Source: Chloroflexia bacterium SDU3-3
GTDB lineage: Bacteria; Chloroflexota; Chloroflexia; Chloroflexales; Roseiflexaceae
Reading direction: 5' to 3'
Assembly (NCBI GenBank): GCA_009268125.1
Contig: WBOU01000003.1
Location: 1-64,000, forward strand
Length of the DNA stretch: 64,000 nucleotides
Shown: one piece after another, positions 25,921 through 35,705 of the stretch
How positions within the stretch are numbered: the first letter of the stretch is position 1
Layout: each line of letters starts with the position of its first letter
Program-made: the position numbers and the translations under genes
The notes under the pieces: model-generated
What the model was told of the DNA's origin: nothing
What the model saw: only the letters and a program-made list of their open reading frames with translations
Database searches by the model: none

Positions 25921-26130
25921 CAACGAGCGCAAGCCTTCATCCAACGTGCGCAAGCCTTCATCCAACGTGCGCAAGCCTTCATCCAACGTGCGCAAGCCTT
26001 CATCCAACGTGCGCAAGCCTTCATCCAACGTGCGCAAGCCTTCATCCAACGTGCACAAGCCTTCATCCAACGTGCACAAGCCTTCATCCAACGTGCACAA
26101 GCCTTCATCCAACGCCCGCACGTCTTCATC
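25921..26130 (+). repeat. 21 bp tandem array C, ten copies
   Basis: Ten 21 bp units with common parts CAACGTGC and AAGCCTTCATC. Units 2-6 are identical; units 7-9 share one G-to-A change, showing local unit copying; the first and last diverge. No spacers. It ends 70 bp before the gene at 26201. Confidence 0.97.
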
Positions 26131-26200
26131 CAACACTTTATAACGAGCAATCGAGGGTAGGCGCGATATCTCGCCTGCCGAATAGAACCGAGGCACACCT

Positions 26201-27061
26201 ATGAGATACGCCATCTTCACCGTGAGCCTGCCGGACTACACGCCCGAGCAGGGGGCCACCGCCCTAGCCGAGGCCGGGTACGACGGCATCGAGTGGCGCG
26301 TGATCGACCAGGCCCCGGCGGAGCAGCCGGGCTTCTGGGCGGGCAACCGCTGCACCTGGCCGCTGGCCACGCTGGTGGAGGATGCGCCGCGCATCCGCCA
26401 GATCGCCGAGGGCGCGGGGCTGGCCATGCCCAGCCTGGGCACCTACGCCTCGTGCGCCCAGCCCGAGGCGGTGGACCTGGCCATGCGCGGCGCGGCGGCG
26501 CTGGGGGTCGGGCAGCTGCGCATCAACGTGCCCGCCTTCGACCCGAAGGAGAGCTACGTCAAACAGCGCGACCGCGCCCAGGCCCAGTACCGCGAGGTGG
26601 CCGCCATGGCGCGGCGCTACGGGCTGCGCGCCCTGATCGAGATCCACATGGGCAACCTGGTGCCCAGCGCCAGCGCCGCCGCCCTGTTCCTGGCCCCCTT
26701 CGACCCGCGAGAGGTCGGCGTCATCCACGACGCGGGCAACATGGTCTACGAGGGCTACGAGCACTACCGGCTGGGGCTGGAGCAGCTGGGGCCGCACCTG
26801 GCCCACGTCCACCTGAAGAATGCGGCGTGGCGGCAGGTGGGTCGGCGCGCCGACGGCAGCGCCGAGTGGCAGCCGGGCTGGGCGGGCATCACCAGCGGCG
26901 CGGTGGATTTCGCGGCGCTGCTGCGGGCGCTGCGGCAGGTGGGCTACGACGGCTGGCTCTCGTTCGAGGACTTCTCGACCGAGCAGCCGCTGGCCGAGCG
27001 CGTGCGCGGCAACCTGGCCTACATCCGCGCCCTGGCCGAGCGCGTGGCGGCAGAGGGGTAG
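26201..27061 (+). CDS. Sugar phosphate isomerase/epimerase (TIM barrel)
   Basis: A 286-residue protein of the same fold family as the one at 24870, but only distantly similar. Metal-site candidates: LIEIHMGN (Glu/His), IHDAGNMVYEG (Asp), HVHLKNAAW (His) and WLSFEDFST (Glu). GAGG lies 7 bp before the ATG. It is separated from the rest of the sugar locus by repeats and array C, so it may be expressed on its own. Substrate unknown. Confidence 0.87.
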   Translation: MRYAIFTVSLPDYTPEQGATALAEAGYDGIEWRVIDQAPAEQPGFWAGNRCTWPLATLVEDAPRIRQIAEGAGLAMPSLGTYASCAQPEAVDLAMRGAAALGVGQLRINVPAFDPKESYVKQRDRAQAQYREVAAMARRYGLRALIEIHMGNLVPSASAAALFLAPFDPREVGVIHDAGNMVYEGYEHYRLGLEQLGPHLAHVHLKNAAWRQVGRRADGSAEWQPGWAGITSGAVDFAALLRALRQVGYDGWLSFEDFSTEQPLAERVRGNLAYIRALAERVAAEG

Positions 27062-27064
27062 CGA

Positions 27065-27190
27065 TTCTTCACCGCGAAGACGCGAAGACACGAAGGCCGG
27101 AGAGAGAACAATAGACCACCAAGGCTCCAAGGTGGGGAACGTTCACCACAAAGGCGCGAGGACGCGAAGGGGGAGCAGAGGAAAAAAGAA
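27065..27190. repeat. R2 repeats, three units
   Basis: Mixed CGAAGACGCGAAGACACGAAGG, ACCACCAAGGCTCCAAGG and ACCACAAAGGCGCGAGG units in the gap between converging genes. Confidence 0.8.
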
Positions 27191-27271
27191 TGATTCGCGC
27201 CCTACCACAAAAGGTGTTCGAATGCCGCACTTTCTAGGGTAGAGCGCATAGGCTCAAGGGATAGGTAGAGC

Positions 27272-27790
27272 CTAGCGCTCCGCCACAAACCGCTGCGCGG
27301 TGTCTCTATCGAACGCGCGGCCCGCGCTGGCGGGGAACTGGAGCAGCCGCTGCTCCTCCTCGCCCAGCGGGCGGCCCACCCACACATGGGCGCTGCGCGC
27401 GCCCGCGCTCTGGGCCAGATCGATGTACGACAGCAGATCCAGATCCGTCAGGTCATCCAGCGCGGCGCGCAGCGGGTGGATGATGATATGCGGCTTCAGC
27501 AGCTGCAGCCTGGGCCGCTGGAGGTGCGCGATACAGTAGCGCAGCAAAGCAGCAGCGGCGGGGGTATTGCTCACCGGCATGCGCGGGTGGGCGAAGGGCG
27601 TGCATATGCGCAGCGATGGGCTGAGCGCCACAGCCTGCGCCGCAGACTCGCCCACGGCCACCACGGTGTTCTCGGCGCTCAGGGCCAGCGCAGCCCGCTC
27701 GGTGTGCACCTGCCCGCTGTGCGACGCGCGCACCGAGATAGTATCGGCGTCGAACCACACGTAGAGGATATTTCGTTTAAAAAGGATCAT
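27272..27790 (-). CDS. Hypothetical protein with faint MreB/actin-like N-terminal similarity
   Basis: About 172 residues from the ATG at 27790 (an in-frame ATG at 27805 is possible). The order of short motifs (ILYVWFDADTISVR, then VVAVGESAAQAV, then PFAHPRMPVSNTPAAAALLRYCI) is reminiscent of the first subdomain of MreB-type actins. However, the nucleotide-binding DxG motif is not intact and the protein is about half the usual length. It may be a degenerate or specialised family; a firm function cannot be given. Confidence 0.5.
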   Translation of the reverse strand: MILFKRNILYVWFDADTISVRASHSGQVHTERAALALSAENTVVAVGESAAQAVALSPSLRICTPFAHPRMPVSNTPAAAALLRYCIAHLQRPRLQLLKPHIIIHPLRAALDDLTDLDLLSYIDLAQSAGARSAHVWVGRPLGEEEQRLLQFPASAGRAFDRDTAQRFVAER

Positions 27791-27844
27791 CGCAGCCCCC
27801 AGCAAGCGAGCACCGCCGCTATTCTACCACCCGCCGCGCCCCAC

Positions 27845-27877
27845 AAAAAAGGGGCGAGAGGCTCGAACCTCCCGCCC
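27845..27877 (-). terminator. Intrinsic terminator after the PAS-STAS gene
   Basis: On the minus strand GGGCGGGAGG pairs with CCTCTCGCCC (one G-T pair) and is followed by six T. It lies 17 bp beyond the stop at 27894. Confidence 0.8.
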
Positions 27878-27893
27878 AAGAATAATCGCCAGA

Positions 27894-29570
27894 CTACCTC
27901 AGGCCGCCGCGCCCCAGCGCCATGGCAATACCGCTCTGCAGCGAGCTGTGGGTGACAATCCCGCCCAGGTTCACGCCGAGGCCGATCAGAGTCTGGGCCA
28001 CCTCGGGGCGGATGCCGGTGAGCAACACCTGCGCGCCCAGCAGCTTCACCGCCTGCGCCGCGCTGATAAACACGTTGGCCACCTGGGTATCCACCACGCT
28101 CACGCCGGTGATGTCCAGGATGGCGGTGCGTGCGCGGGTCTCAGAGATGCCGTGCAGCAGCGTGTCCATCACCTGCTGGGCGCGCTTGCTGTCCACCGTG
28201 CCGATCAGCGGCATCACCACCACGTGCTCGCTCAGCGGGATGAGCGGGGTCGACAGCTCGGCCAGCGCCGCCGCCTGGGCGCGGATGATCTCCTCCTGCA
28301 CGGTGGCCTGGCGCAGCGCCTCCTCGGCATACTTGCGCTCGGTGATGTCCTCGAACGAGATGCACACGCGCTGCCCGGCCAGCGCAAACACCCGCAGCGA
28401 GAAGAACGACGCGCCATAGGGCACATCGCCCAGGTCGCACATGCCGCCGTTGATCGCGATGTCGGCGTAGGTGGCCAGCAGGCTGGGGGTGGCCAGCGCG
28501 GGGAACATGTCGGCGATGCGCTCGCCCAGGCGGGCCGGGGCATCCACGCCAGTGTACATGCGCGCGGCGGCGTTGGCGGCGATCAGGCGCAGCGAGGCCG
28601 GGCTGGCCGGCTCATCCAGCTGGCACACCAGCATGGCCACCAGCATATTCGAGACCGTCTGCTCGTAGATCTGCGCGGCGTCCTCGGCCAGCTTGCGCTG
28701 GGTCACATCGCGGCACAGCACCACGCCGCCGCGCGGCACGCCCTTCTCCAGCAGCGGTCGCCCGCTCATGGCCAGCCAGCGGCCCTGGGGGGCCAGCTGG
28801 TTGCGCAGGATCAGCTCCACATTGTCGGTCGGCTCGCCGCGGATGGCGCGGGCCAGCGGCATGGCATCGGGGGGGCATGGGGTTAGGCCATCGGGCAGCA
28901 GCAGGCCCGCATCCTCGGATGTGCGGGCCACGAACAGGCCGCCCTGATCGCCAAACATGGCCGCCGCCGCCGGGTTGATCAGCAGGATGTGGCCCTCGTC
29001 GTCGGCCACCACGGCGGCGTCGCTCATACTGTCGAGGATGAGCTGCAGCAGGCTGGCGTGGCGCTGGGTGGCCTCCTCGGCCAGGTGCTGCACGGTGATG
29101 TCCTCGGCGTTGGCGTAGATCGCCTGCACGGCGGGGTCGAACGAGGCGTGCCAGCGCAGCATCTTGTAGCTGCCGTTGGCGCAGCGGCAGCGGTTCACCA
29201 GCTGCACCTGGGGCAGCTCGCCTTCTAGCAGCTGCTGGAAGCCCGCCATGGCGGGCGCGAGATCGTCGGGGTGCAGCAGGTCGGCCAGCGACATGGCGCG
29301 GATGGCATCCAGCGGGTAGCCGAGCGTGTCCTGCCAGCGCGGGTTCAGGTGCTTGAACACGCCCTCGGTGTTCACCACGCACAGCAGCGCCAGCGAGTGG
29401 GTGAAGAAGGGCGCGAAATAGTCGCCTATGGCCTTCAGATCGGCGAGCTGCTGCTCAAGGTCGATAATATGCGAACGCAGCGCCTCGCCATATGCCGAGT
29501 CAAAAGGGATGCGCTGATCTTCTTGATCGTCACCACGCGGTGCCTCAGGATCTTCGCTACGCAGTGTCAT
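27894..29570 (-). CDS. PAS-STAS regulator (RsbR/stressosome-like)
   Basis: About 558 residues from the ATG at 29570; an upstream ATG at 29672 adds an unconserved leader. The order is a coiled N-terminus, about three PAS-type sensor modules (for example HLNPRWQDTLGYPLDAI, LILDSMSDAAVVADDEG and a third ending CISFEDITERKYAEEAL), then a C-terminal STAS domain. That domain carries ILDITGVSVVDTQVAN, the segment in which stressosome proteins are phosphorylated on Ser/Thr. It probably senses a small-molecule or redox signal and works through a partner kinase. It is a paralogue of the gene at 38326, close in the STAS half. Confidence 0.85.
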   Translation of the reverse strand: MTLRSEDPEAPRGDDQEDQRIPFDSAYGEALRSHIIDLEQQLADLKAIGDYFAPFFTHSLALLCVVNTEGVFKHLNPRWQDTLGYPLDAIRAMSLADLLHPDDLAPAMAGFQQLLEGELPQVQLVNRCRCANGSYKMLRWHASFDPAVQAIYANAEDITVQHLAEEATQRHASLLQLILDSMSDAAVVADDEGHILLINPAAAAMFGDQGGLFVARTSEDAGLLLPDGLTPCPPDAMPLARAIRGEPTDNVELILRNQLAPQGRWLAMSGRPLLEKGVPRGGVVLCRDVTQRKLAEDAAQIYEQTVSNMLVAMLVCQLDEPASPASLRLIAANAAARMYTGVDAPARLGERIADMFPALATPSLLATYADIAINGGMCDLGDVPYGASFFSLRVFALAGQRVCISFEDITERKYAEEALRQATVQEEIIRAQAAALAELSTPLIPLSEHVVVMPLIGTVDSKRAQQVMDTLLHGISETRARTAILDITGVSVVDTQVANVFISAAQAVKLLGAQVLLTGIRPEVAQTLIGLGVNLGGIVTHSSLQSGIAMALGRGGLR

Positions 29571-29728
29571 GGTCGTTCCCGTCGCCGTAGGGCGCTTGCA
29601 TATGCTCTTGGAATACGACCATTGTAGCGATACGACGCCCCCTACTACCACCGTGCAACGTTGAAACAACATGACAATTTCAACACAGCCTGCGGCGCGC
29701 TACTACCGCCGGGCATAGTCTCGCTGGC

Positions 29729-31075
29729 TCAGGGGTAGTCGGCCAGCACCCACTGGTCGCGCCCGCGCTGCTTGGCGGCGTAGAGCGCCGCGTCGGCGCT
29801 GGCCAGCACGGCGGTGGTGGTGTCGCCGTGCTGGGGGTAGAGCGCGATGCCCACCGAGGCCGTGATGCTGCGGATGGGCAGCTCGCCGCACTCGGCCACC
29901 TGGGCGATGGCGGTGCGCAGCTGCTCGGCGCGGGCGGCCAGCACCGGCGCGCTCACGTCGGGCAGGATGACCACAAACTCCTCGCCGCCGTAGCGGCAGA
30001 CCACGTCGCTCCGGCGGCTCGAATCCTTGAGGGCGCGGGCCACCAGCCGCAGCGCGTCATCGCCGACCAGATGCCCGTAGGTATCATTGATGCGCTTGAA
30101 GTAGTCGATGTCGATCAGCAGCACGCCCACCGAGCTATGCTGCTGCGCGGCGTGGCCGATCTCGCTAGAGAAGAACAGCTCCATCGAGCGCCGGTTGCAC
30201 AGGCCGGTCAGCGGATCGTGCATCGCCTGCTCGCGCAGCGAGGTGCGCATGGCCAGGTTGGCCACGGCGAAGGCCGCCTGATCGGCCAGGGCCTGCACCA
30301 GCCAGGCGGTGGCCTGCTCCAGCGGGTCGTCGGGGGCGGCGGGCGTGGCCTCGGGCAGGTGCAGCACCAGCGCGCCCCACACGTCGGCCTGCGAGCGCAG
30401 CGGCACGCGCAGCCAGCCCTTGGGCTGCGGCGGGGCCAGCGCCGTCGGCGCGCTGGTGTAGGCCAGCGCGCCGCGCAGCCCGCCCGGCGCGGCGTGCATG
30501 CCCCAGGCCACCAGCAGCTGCGGCTCGGCCCCTGGCGTGTCGGCCACATAGATCGCGCCCGCATCCACTGGCAGCAGGTCGCAGGCCATGCGCCGCGTGA
30601 TCGCGCCGATCTCCTCCAGCGTCTGAGCCGCCTGGAACAGCTCGCTCAGCTCGTTCATCGAGCGCATCTGCTCGGTGCGCAGCTCCAGGGCGCGCACGGT
30701 GGCGGCCAGCTGCGCGTTCTCCTGCTGGAGCTTCGCCTCGGCCTGCCGCCAGTGGCTCAGGCTCAGGCCCAGGGTGGCGGCGCGGGGAACTAGGCGCGAG
30801 GAGAACAGGATGTAGGCCATCGGCGGCAGGAGCATCATGGTATCCCAGAGCAGGCGCGCGGCGGCTGAACCATCATCCGATAGACAGAGCATCATACCCG
30901 ACAGCGCATCGGCCAGCTGCCGAAAGGCATAGGCGACAATCAGGGTGCCTGCGATCATACACTGCCAGTATGTCTGGTGCGCCCGATCGCGCCACACGGC
31001 GGCGATCAGGCCCATCCCCAACGCACCGGTCAAGATCGCCGTCAGGCAATCCATTGTGGTGAGAATAGCCTCCAT
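29729..31075 (-). CDS. Membrane-linked diguanylate cyclase (GAF-GGDEF)
   Basis: Makes cyclic di-GMP from two GTP. From the ATG at 31075 it has 448 residues; GAGGAG lies 9 bp upstream, so this start is preferred over the GTG at 31096. Three or so membrane helices fill the first 95 residues, followed by a coiled coil, a GAF-like domain and a GGDEF domain. The active site GGEEF (in CRYGGEEFVVIL) is intact. RRSD five residues before it is a complete product-inhibition I-site. It is upstream of, and co-oriented with, the PAS-STAS gene. Confidence 0.93.
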   Translation of the reverse strand: MEAILTTMDCLTAILTGALGMGLIAAVWRDRAHQTYWQCMIAGTLIVAYAFRQLADALSGMMLCLSDDGSAAARLLWDTMMLLPPMAYILFSSRLVPRAATLGLSLSHWRQAEAKLQQENAQLAATVRALELRTEQMRSMNELSELFQAAQTLEEIGAITRRMACDLLPVDAGAIYVADTPGAEPQLLVAWGMHAAPGGLRGALAYTSAPTALAPPQPKGWLRVPLRSQADVWGALVLHLPEATPAAPDDPLEQATAWLVQALADQAAFAVANLAMRTSLREQAMHDPLTGLCNRRSMELFFSSEIGHAAQQHSSVGVLLIDIDYFKRINDTYGHLVGDDALRLVARALKDSSRRSDVVCRYGGEEFVVILPDVSAPVLAARAEQLRTAIAQVAECGELPIRSITASVGIALYPQHGDTTTAVLASADAALYAAKQRGRDQWVLADYP

Positions 31076-31289
31076 GAATTGGTGCTCCTCGCGCACAGCA
31101 GTTGCGACAGTATTGTATCTAGGATTGTAGGTAGTAGCGCCAGAAAGATACGTGCGAAAACGATGCAGGAGGCGTACAGAATGGCAACAAGTGGATATAA
31201 TCGGGGGCGTCTGTTAGGTAAACCTGTTCAGGAGCAGGGCGGCGCGTGGTGCTAGACCGACCGGCCCAGCGTAGTCAGTGGCGGTAGTT

Positions 31290-32640
31290 CTGGCATGGTG
31301 GGTGGATGCCCTGCGTGGGCGGCACCTGGGGCATGCTCCTGTGAACCCCACGAGGGGGCTTCGCCCTCACATGGTGTCGCTTTTGGGGATATTTCCGCGT
31401 TATTTGGGGTCATCCCGACCGTAGGCAATGCTTGCAGCATTGCCTACGGTCGGGATGACCCGGCTGCGGCTTCGATACGGATGGTGGTTCTTCATCGGTG
31501 GTGCATGCCCTGTGCGCTCCGCGCCCTAGAAACCCCGCCGGGGGCGTAGCCCCTCAATAGGTGTCACTTTATCGGGTGTTCCGAGGCCGTTTTAGCGAAA
31601 CGGCCGTTTGGCTTGGGTGGGCGTTCGTGGAATAGTGGGTATTCTTGGATGGTGGTGGATGCCCTGTGCGGGCGGCACCACGGGCTCCGCGCCCTTGGAA
31701 CCCCACCACGGGCTCCGCGCCCTTGGAACCCCAATTTGTAGTATTCCTCTGCCGAAATCAAGCAGCTCATGTTCGTGCATAGGGCCAGCAAAACATCACC
31801 GGCACCTTCGCCGCATGGGAAAGGAGGGCTGGTATGCCGCGATCATGGGTTAGCGCGAATGAGGTGTAGGGAGCGCTTTTAGAAGATGTGATCCTTTGTG
31901 TATGGTCTGGCACGCCAGCTTGTTCGCTTTGTCGCATTCAGAAGCCTCGCCTACAAAAGTGACACCATGTGAGGGGCATCGCCCTCACATGGTGTCATTT
32001 TCTCGCATAGGGCATTCGGATGCGGCAAATGACAAAAGATGGAGTACCAAGCCATGCACGGCACGCCAGATTGGGAAACCTTACCCACCCGGCCCATGCG
32101 GCGAAGGTGCCGCTCACGCAAACTGGCCATATGCACGAACACCAGCCGCCAGGAAAACAGCATAGGAACGACTCAAATTGGAGGTTTCGAAGGGGGTGAC
32201 ACCCCCTCGCGGGATTCCTAGGGGCTGGCCCCTAGGCGCTGCCCGCGCAGGGCATCCACCCACTGAACACATACGGCTGCCATCGCTTATAGAAAAAAGC
32301 CCAGCGCCGATGGAAAAAGAGACACCATGTGGGGTTGTAATCCTCACATGGTGTCTCTTTATTCAGGTGTTCCAAGGCATGTTCGATGAAGTGGCCCGCT
32401 ACCGTTAATTCGGTCAGGGTGCACCTTCGTCGCTAGCAGTTATTTTTGGCTGGTGGTGCATGCCCTGTGCGGGCGGCACCACGGGCTCCGCGCCCTTGGA
32501 TCCCCGCGAGGGTCAATACCCCCCGGCACCCCAATTTGGAGCACTCCTATACTGAAATCAGGCATCTGATGTTAGCGCATAGGGCCATCAAAACATCGGC
32601 AGCACCTTCGCCGCATGGGATGGGGGGGATAGTGACTCTT
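31290..32640. repeat. Field of R1 repeats, at least four copies in both orientations
   Basis: The 1.7 kb gap 31097-32790 is almost all R1. Inverted-orientation copies lie at about 31295-31400, 31500-31580, 31650-31830 and 32455-32620. A forward copy lies at about 32085-32320, with the CCTAGGGGCTGGCCCCTAGG palindrome near 32217. GTGACACC/GGTGTCAC hairpins lie at about 31965-32003 and 32320-32360. No gene is supported; apparent frames are translated repeats. Confidence 0.85.
31408..31460. repeat. Perfect 25 bp inverted repeat with a 3 nt loop
   Basis: The arms 31408-31432 and 31436-31460 are exactly complementary (they begin GGTCATCCCGACC and end GGTCGGGATGACC). Neither side has a T-tract, so a terminator role is doubtful. 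Confidence 0.95.
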
Positions 32641-32649
32641 GATCCCCAT

Positions 32650-32775
32650 TCCCATTCCCCTACACCCTTCGCGTCCTCGCGTCCTCATAGTTCTTCGCCC
32701 ACTTTTGTTCCTTAGGCCCTTGGTGGTACACGGCTCTCGGATCTAATCTCGCGCCGTCGTGCCTTGGTGGTAAAA
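32650..32775. repeat. R2 repeats upstream of pcrA
   Basis: CTTCGCGTCCTCGCGTCCTC and CCCTTGGTGGTACACGG, then CGTGCCTTGGTGGTAAA, immediately before the pcrA promoter. Confidence 0.75.
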
Positions 32776-32790
32776 AATGCAGCCCTGTGC

Positions 32791-32819
32791 TTGACACAGC
32801 CCTAGGTGGCCGCTACTAT
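32791..32819 (+). promoter_or_regulatory. Sigma70-type promoter of pcrA
   Basis: TTGACA (32791-32796), 17 bp, TACTAT (32814-32819), 35 bp before the ATG. Confidence 0.65.
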
Positions 32820-32854
32820 ACACACAGTTGTTCGACATGATAAAGGAAACACCC

Positions 32855-35146
32855 ATGAGCTCAGCGTTGCTGCACGGCCTGAACCCCGCCCAGCGCACCG
32901 CGGTGGAGGCGACCGATGGGCCAGTGCTGGTGCTCGCAGGGCCGGGCAGCGGCAAGACTCGCGTCCTCACCCACCGCATCGCCTACCTGATCGAAGCGTG
33001 CGGCATCGACCCGCTCAACCTCCTCTCCGTCACCTTCACCAACAAGGCCGCCCGCGAGATGCGCGAGCGGCTCGACGCGCTGCTGGGCGGTGGCCGCGCC
33101 GCCGACCTGACGGTGGGCACCTTCCACAGCATCTGCGTGCGCTTCCTGCGCCGCGACATCGGCCACCTGGGCCGCGCGCGCGACTTCGCGATCTACGACA
33201 GCGACGACCAGCAGCGCCTGATGAAGCAGGTGCTGCGCGAGCTGAATATCGACGAGAAAAAGTTCTCGCCGCGCGCCATCCTCTCGGCCATCTCGGGCGC
33301 GAAGAACGAGTATATCGACGAGCAGGCCTTCGCGGCCAGCGCCCGCAGCTACAACGAGCAGATCGCGGCGCGCTGCTTCACCCAGTACCAGCGCAAGCTG
33401 CTGGAGGCCAACGCCTTCGACTTCGACGACCTGCTGGTGCAGACCGTTCGCCTGTTCGAGGAGCACCCCGACGTGCTGGCCAAGTACCACCAGCGCTACA
33501 GCCACATCCTGGCCGACGAGTACCAGGACACCAACAAGGTGCAGTACATGCTGCTCAAGCAGCTCTCGGCGCTGCGCCACAACCTGTTCGTGGTGGGCGA
33601 CGAGGACCAGAGCATCTACGCCTTCCGCGGGGCCGACATCCGTAACATCCAGTCGTTTGAGGACGACTACCCCAGCGCCCAGGTGGTGCTGCTGGAGCAG
33701 AACTACCGCAGCACCCAGGCCATTCTGGATGTGGCCCAGGCCGTGATCAACCGCAGCCCCAAGCGCCTGCGCGACAAGCACCTGTGGACCCAGAACGGCG
33801 AGGGCACGGTGGTCTCCATCCAAGAGGGCTACGACCAGGATGAGGAGGCCCAGCTGGTGGGCAGCGAGGCCGCACGCCTGGTGGCCAGCGGCACCTACGC
33901 GCCCGGCAGCATGGCGGTGCTCTACCGCACCAACGCCCAGTCGCGCGCGGTCGAGGAGGCACTGATCGCCCAGGGGCTGCGCTATGTGATCGTGGGCGGC
34001 ACGCGGTTCTACGAGCGCAAGGAGGTGAAGGACGCACTGGCCTACCTGCGCGTGTCCTACAACCCCTTCGACAGCGTGAGCCTGGCCCGCATCATCAACT
34101 GGCCCGCGCGCGGCATCGGCCAGCGCTCCGAGGACGACCTGGTGCGCTGGGCGGCCCAGCTGGGCGTGCCGCTCTACGAGGCGCTGCGCTATCTGGCCGA
34201 GCTGGAGCAGCCCGGCCACATGCCCGACCCGAGCGTGGCCCCTGCGCCCTTCGCCGCCCGCATCAAGGGCCTGCTGCTCGACTTCCTGGGCCTGATCGAG
34301 GAGCTGATCGCCGCCCGCCACCAGCAGAGCCTGCCCGACATGCTGGCCTTCATGCTGCAGCGCGTGGGCTTCGAGCAGGCGCTGCTGCGCGAGTATGGCG
34401 AGGAGGAGGGCGCAGACCGCTGGAACAACGTGCTTGAGCTGCAGAGCGTGGCCAAGAACTACGAGAACATGCCGATCGAGGCCCAGCTGGCCACCTTCCT
34501 AGAGGAGGTCGCGCTGGTCTCCGATATCGACGACGTGAAGGAGGACCGCGACGCGATCACCTGCATCACGCTGCACCAGGCCAAGGGCCTGGAGTTCCCC
34601 GTGGTGTTCCTGATAGGCCTGGAAGAGGGGCTGCTGCCCCACTCGCGCTCGCTGGATGACCGCAGCGCGCTCGAGGAGGAGCGCCGCCTGTTCTACGTGG
34701 GCGCGACGCGGGCCAAGCAGCATCTCTACCTCTACTACGCCTTCAAGCGCACCACCTACGGGCGCACCAACATCGCCCAGCCCTCGCGCTTTTTGGCCGA
34801 CATCCCCAAGGACAAGGTGCGCCAGCTGCCCAAGCGCAGCTTCGCCGAGGCCCAGCAGTCGTCCATGTTCACCCAGCGCAGCGGCCTGGGCGCGGGCAGC
34901 ACCGCGCGGGCGGCGCGCACCCGCCTGACGGCGGCCAGCCAGCAGCGCCAGCCCCCGCCCAAGCCGCAGGGGCCGACCGTGGCGGCGTTCTTCGCCGGGC
35001 AGAAGGTGCGCCACGCCACCTTTGGCGATGGCGTGGTGGTTAGCTCGAAGCTGGTGGAGGGCGATGAGGAGGTGACGGTGGCCTTCGACGGCAAGGGCGT
35101 GAAGCGGCTGCTGGCCAGCTTCGCCCGCCTAGAATCGATGGGGTAG
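32855..35146 (+). CDS. pcrA: UvrD/PcrA-type superfamily 1 DNA helicase
   Basis: A 3'-5' ATP-dependent helicase of repair and replication. It has 763 residues from ATG 32855, where AAAGGA lies 7 bp upstream. Helicase motifs in order: NPAQRTAV (Q motif), LAGPGSGKTRVL (Walker A), VTFTNKAAREM, TFHSICVRFLR, ILADEYQDTN (Walker B), VVGDEDQSIYAFRGA, QNYRSTQ, LHQAKGLEFPVVFL and RRLFYVGATRA. The C-terminus has a basic linker and a Tudor-like end (GQKVRHATFGDGVVVS...VTVAFDGKGVKRLL), typical of PcrA, which contacts RNA polymerase. Confidence 0.96.
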   Translation: MSSALLHGLNPAQRTAVEATDGPVLVLAGPGSGKTRVLTHRIAYLIEACGIDPLNLLSVTFTNKAAREMRERLDALLGGGRAADLTVGTFHSICVRFLRRDIGHLGRARDFAIYDSDDQQRLMKQVLRELNIDEKKFSPRAILSAISGAKNEYIDEQAFAASARSYNEQIAARCFTQYQRKLLEANAFDFDDLLVQTVRLFEEHPDVLAKYHQRYSHILADEYQDTNKVQYMLLKQLSALRHNLFVVGDEDQSIYAFRGADIRNIQSFEDDYPSAQVVLLEQNYRSTQAILDVAQAVINRSPKRLRDKHLWTQNGEGTVVSIQEGYDQDEEAQLVGSEAARLVASGTYAPGSMAVLYRTNAQSRAVEEALIAQGLRYVIVGGTRFYERKEVKDALAYLRVSYNPFDSVSLARIINWPARGIGQRSEDDLVRWAAQLGVPLYEALRYLAELEQPGHMPDPSVAPAPFAARIKGLLLDFLGLIEELIAARHQQSLPDMLAFMLQRVGFEQALLREYGEEEGADRWNNVLELQSVAKNYENMPIEAQLATFLEEVALVSDIDDVKEDRDAITCITLHQAKGLEFPVVFLIGLEEGLLPHSRSLDDRSALEEERRLFYVGATRAKQHLYLYYAFKRTTYGRTNIAQPSRFLADIPKDKVRQLPKRSFAEAQQSSMFTQRSGLGAGSTARAARTRLTAASQQRQPPPKPQGPTVAAFFAGQKVRHATFGDGVVVSSKLVEGDEEVTVAFDGKGVKRLLASFARLESMG

Positions 35147-35213
35147 CGGCGGTGTAGCTCTCGTATGCGGTTTCCATACTAGCCCAACGATCCGCACAAG
35201 GAGGCCAGGGACG

Positions 35214-35705
35214 ATGACCGCCATCGCAAAGGTCGCGCTGATCACAGGAGCGAACAGGGGCATCGGCTTCGAGATCGCCCGCCAGCTGGCCATCGACACC
35301 CTGCGCCGCACCTACGAGACCAATGGGTTTGACCTGGCAGCCGTGACACAGGCCATGCTGCCGCTGCTGCGCCGCGCCCCGGCGGCGTAGCTCGTCAACA
35401 TGTCCGCAGGCGCTGGCTCGCTGACGCTGACCAGCCAGCCCGACTGGCGGCCCGAGTGGAACACCCTGGCCTACAACTCATCCAAGTCGGCGGTGAACGC
35501 CATCACCGTCCACTTCGACACCGAGCTGCGCGGCACCAGCATCAAGGTCAATGCCGTGAACCCCGGCTATGTGCTCGCCGACATGTCGCCCGGCGGCGTC
35601 CGCACGGTCGAGCAGGGCGCGGCCATACCCGCGCGGCTCGCGACCCTAGCAGCCGATGGGCCATCCGGCGGCTTCTTTGACGAGCACGGCCAGCTGCCCT
35701 GGTAG
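35214..35705 (+). pseudogene. Decayed short-chain dehydrogenase/reductase gene
   Basis: AAGGAGG precedes ATG 35214 and the frame begins VALITGANRGIGFEIARQLA, the NAD(P)-binding glycine motif. The sequence then jumps directly to the family's later DTLRRTYETN segment, so about 60 internal residues are missing, including the NNAG region. A TAG at 35388-35390 stops the frame just before VNMSAGAGSL. The frame after the stop is otherwise open and keeps the catalytic YNSSKSAVNA motif. With both an internal deletion and a nonsense codon, it is unlikely to be functional. Confidence 0.88.

Noticed and set aside
25775-26220. Frames through the 21 bp array C as repeat proteins
   Set aside because: Because 21 is divisible by 3 every frame stays open; there is no ribosome site or conserved flank. 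The same applies to arrays A, B and D.
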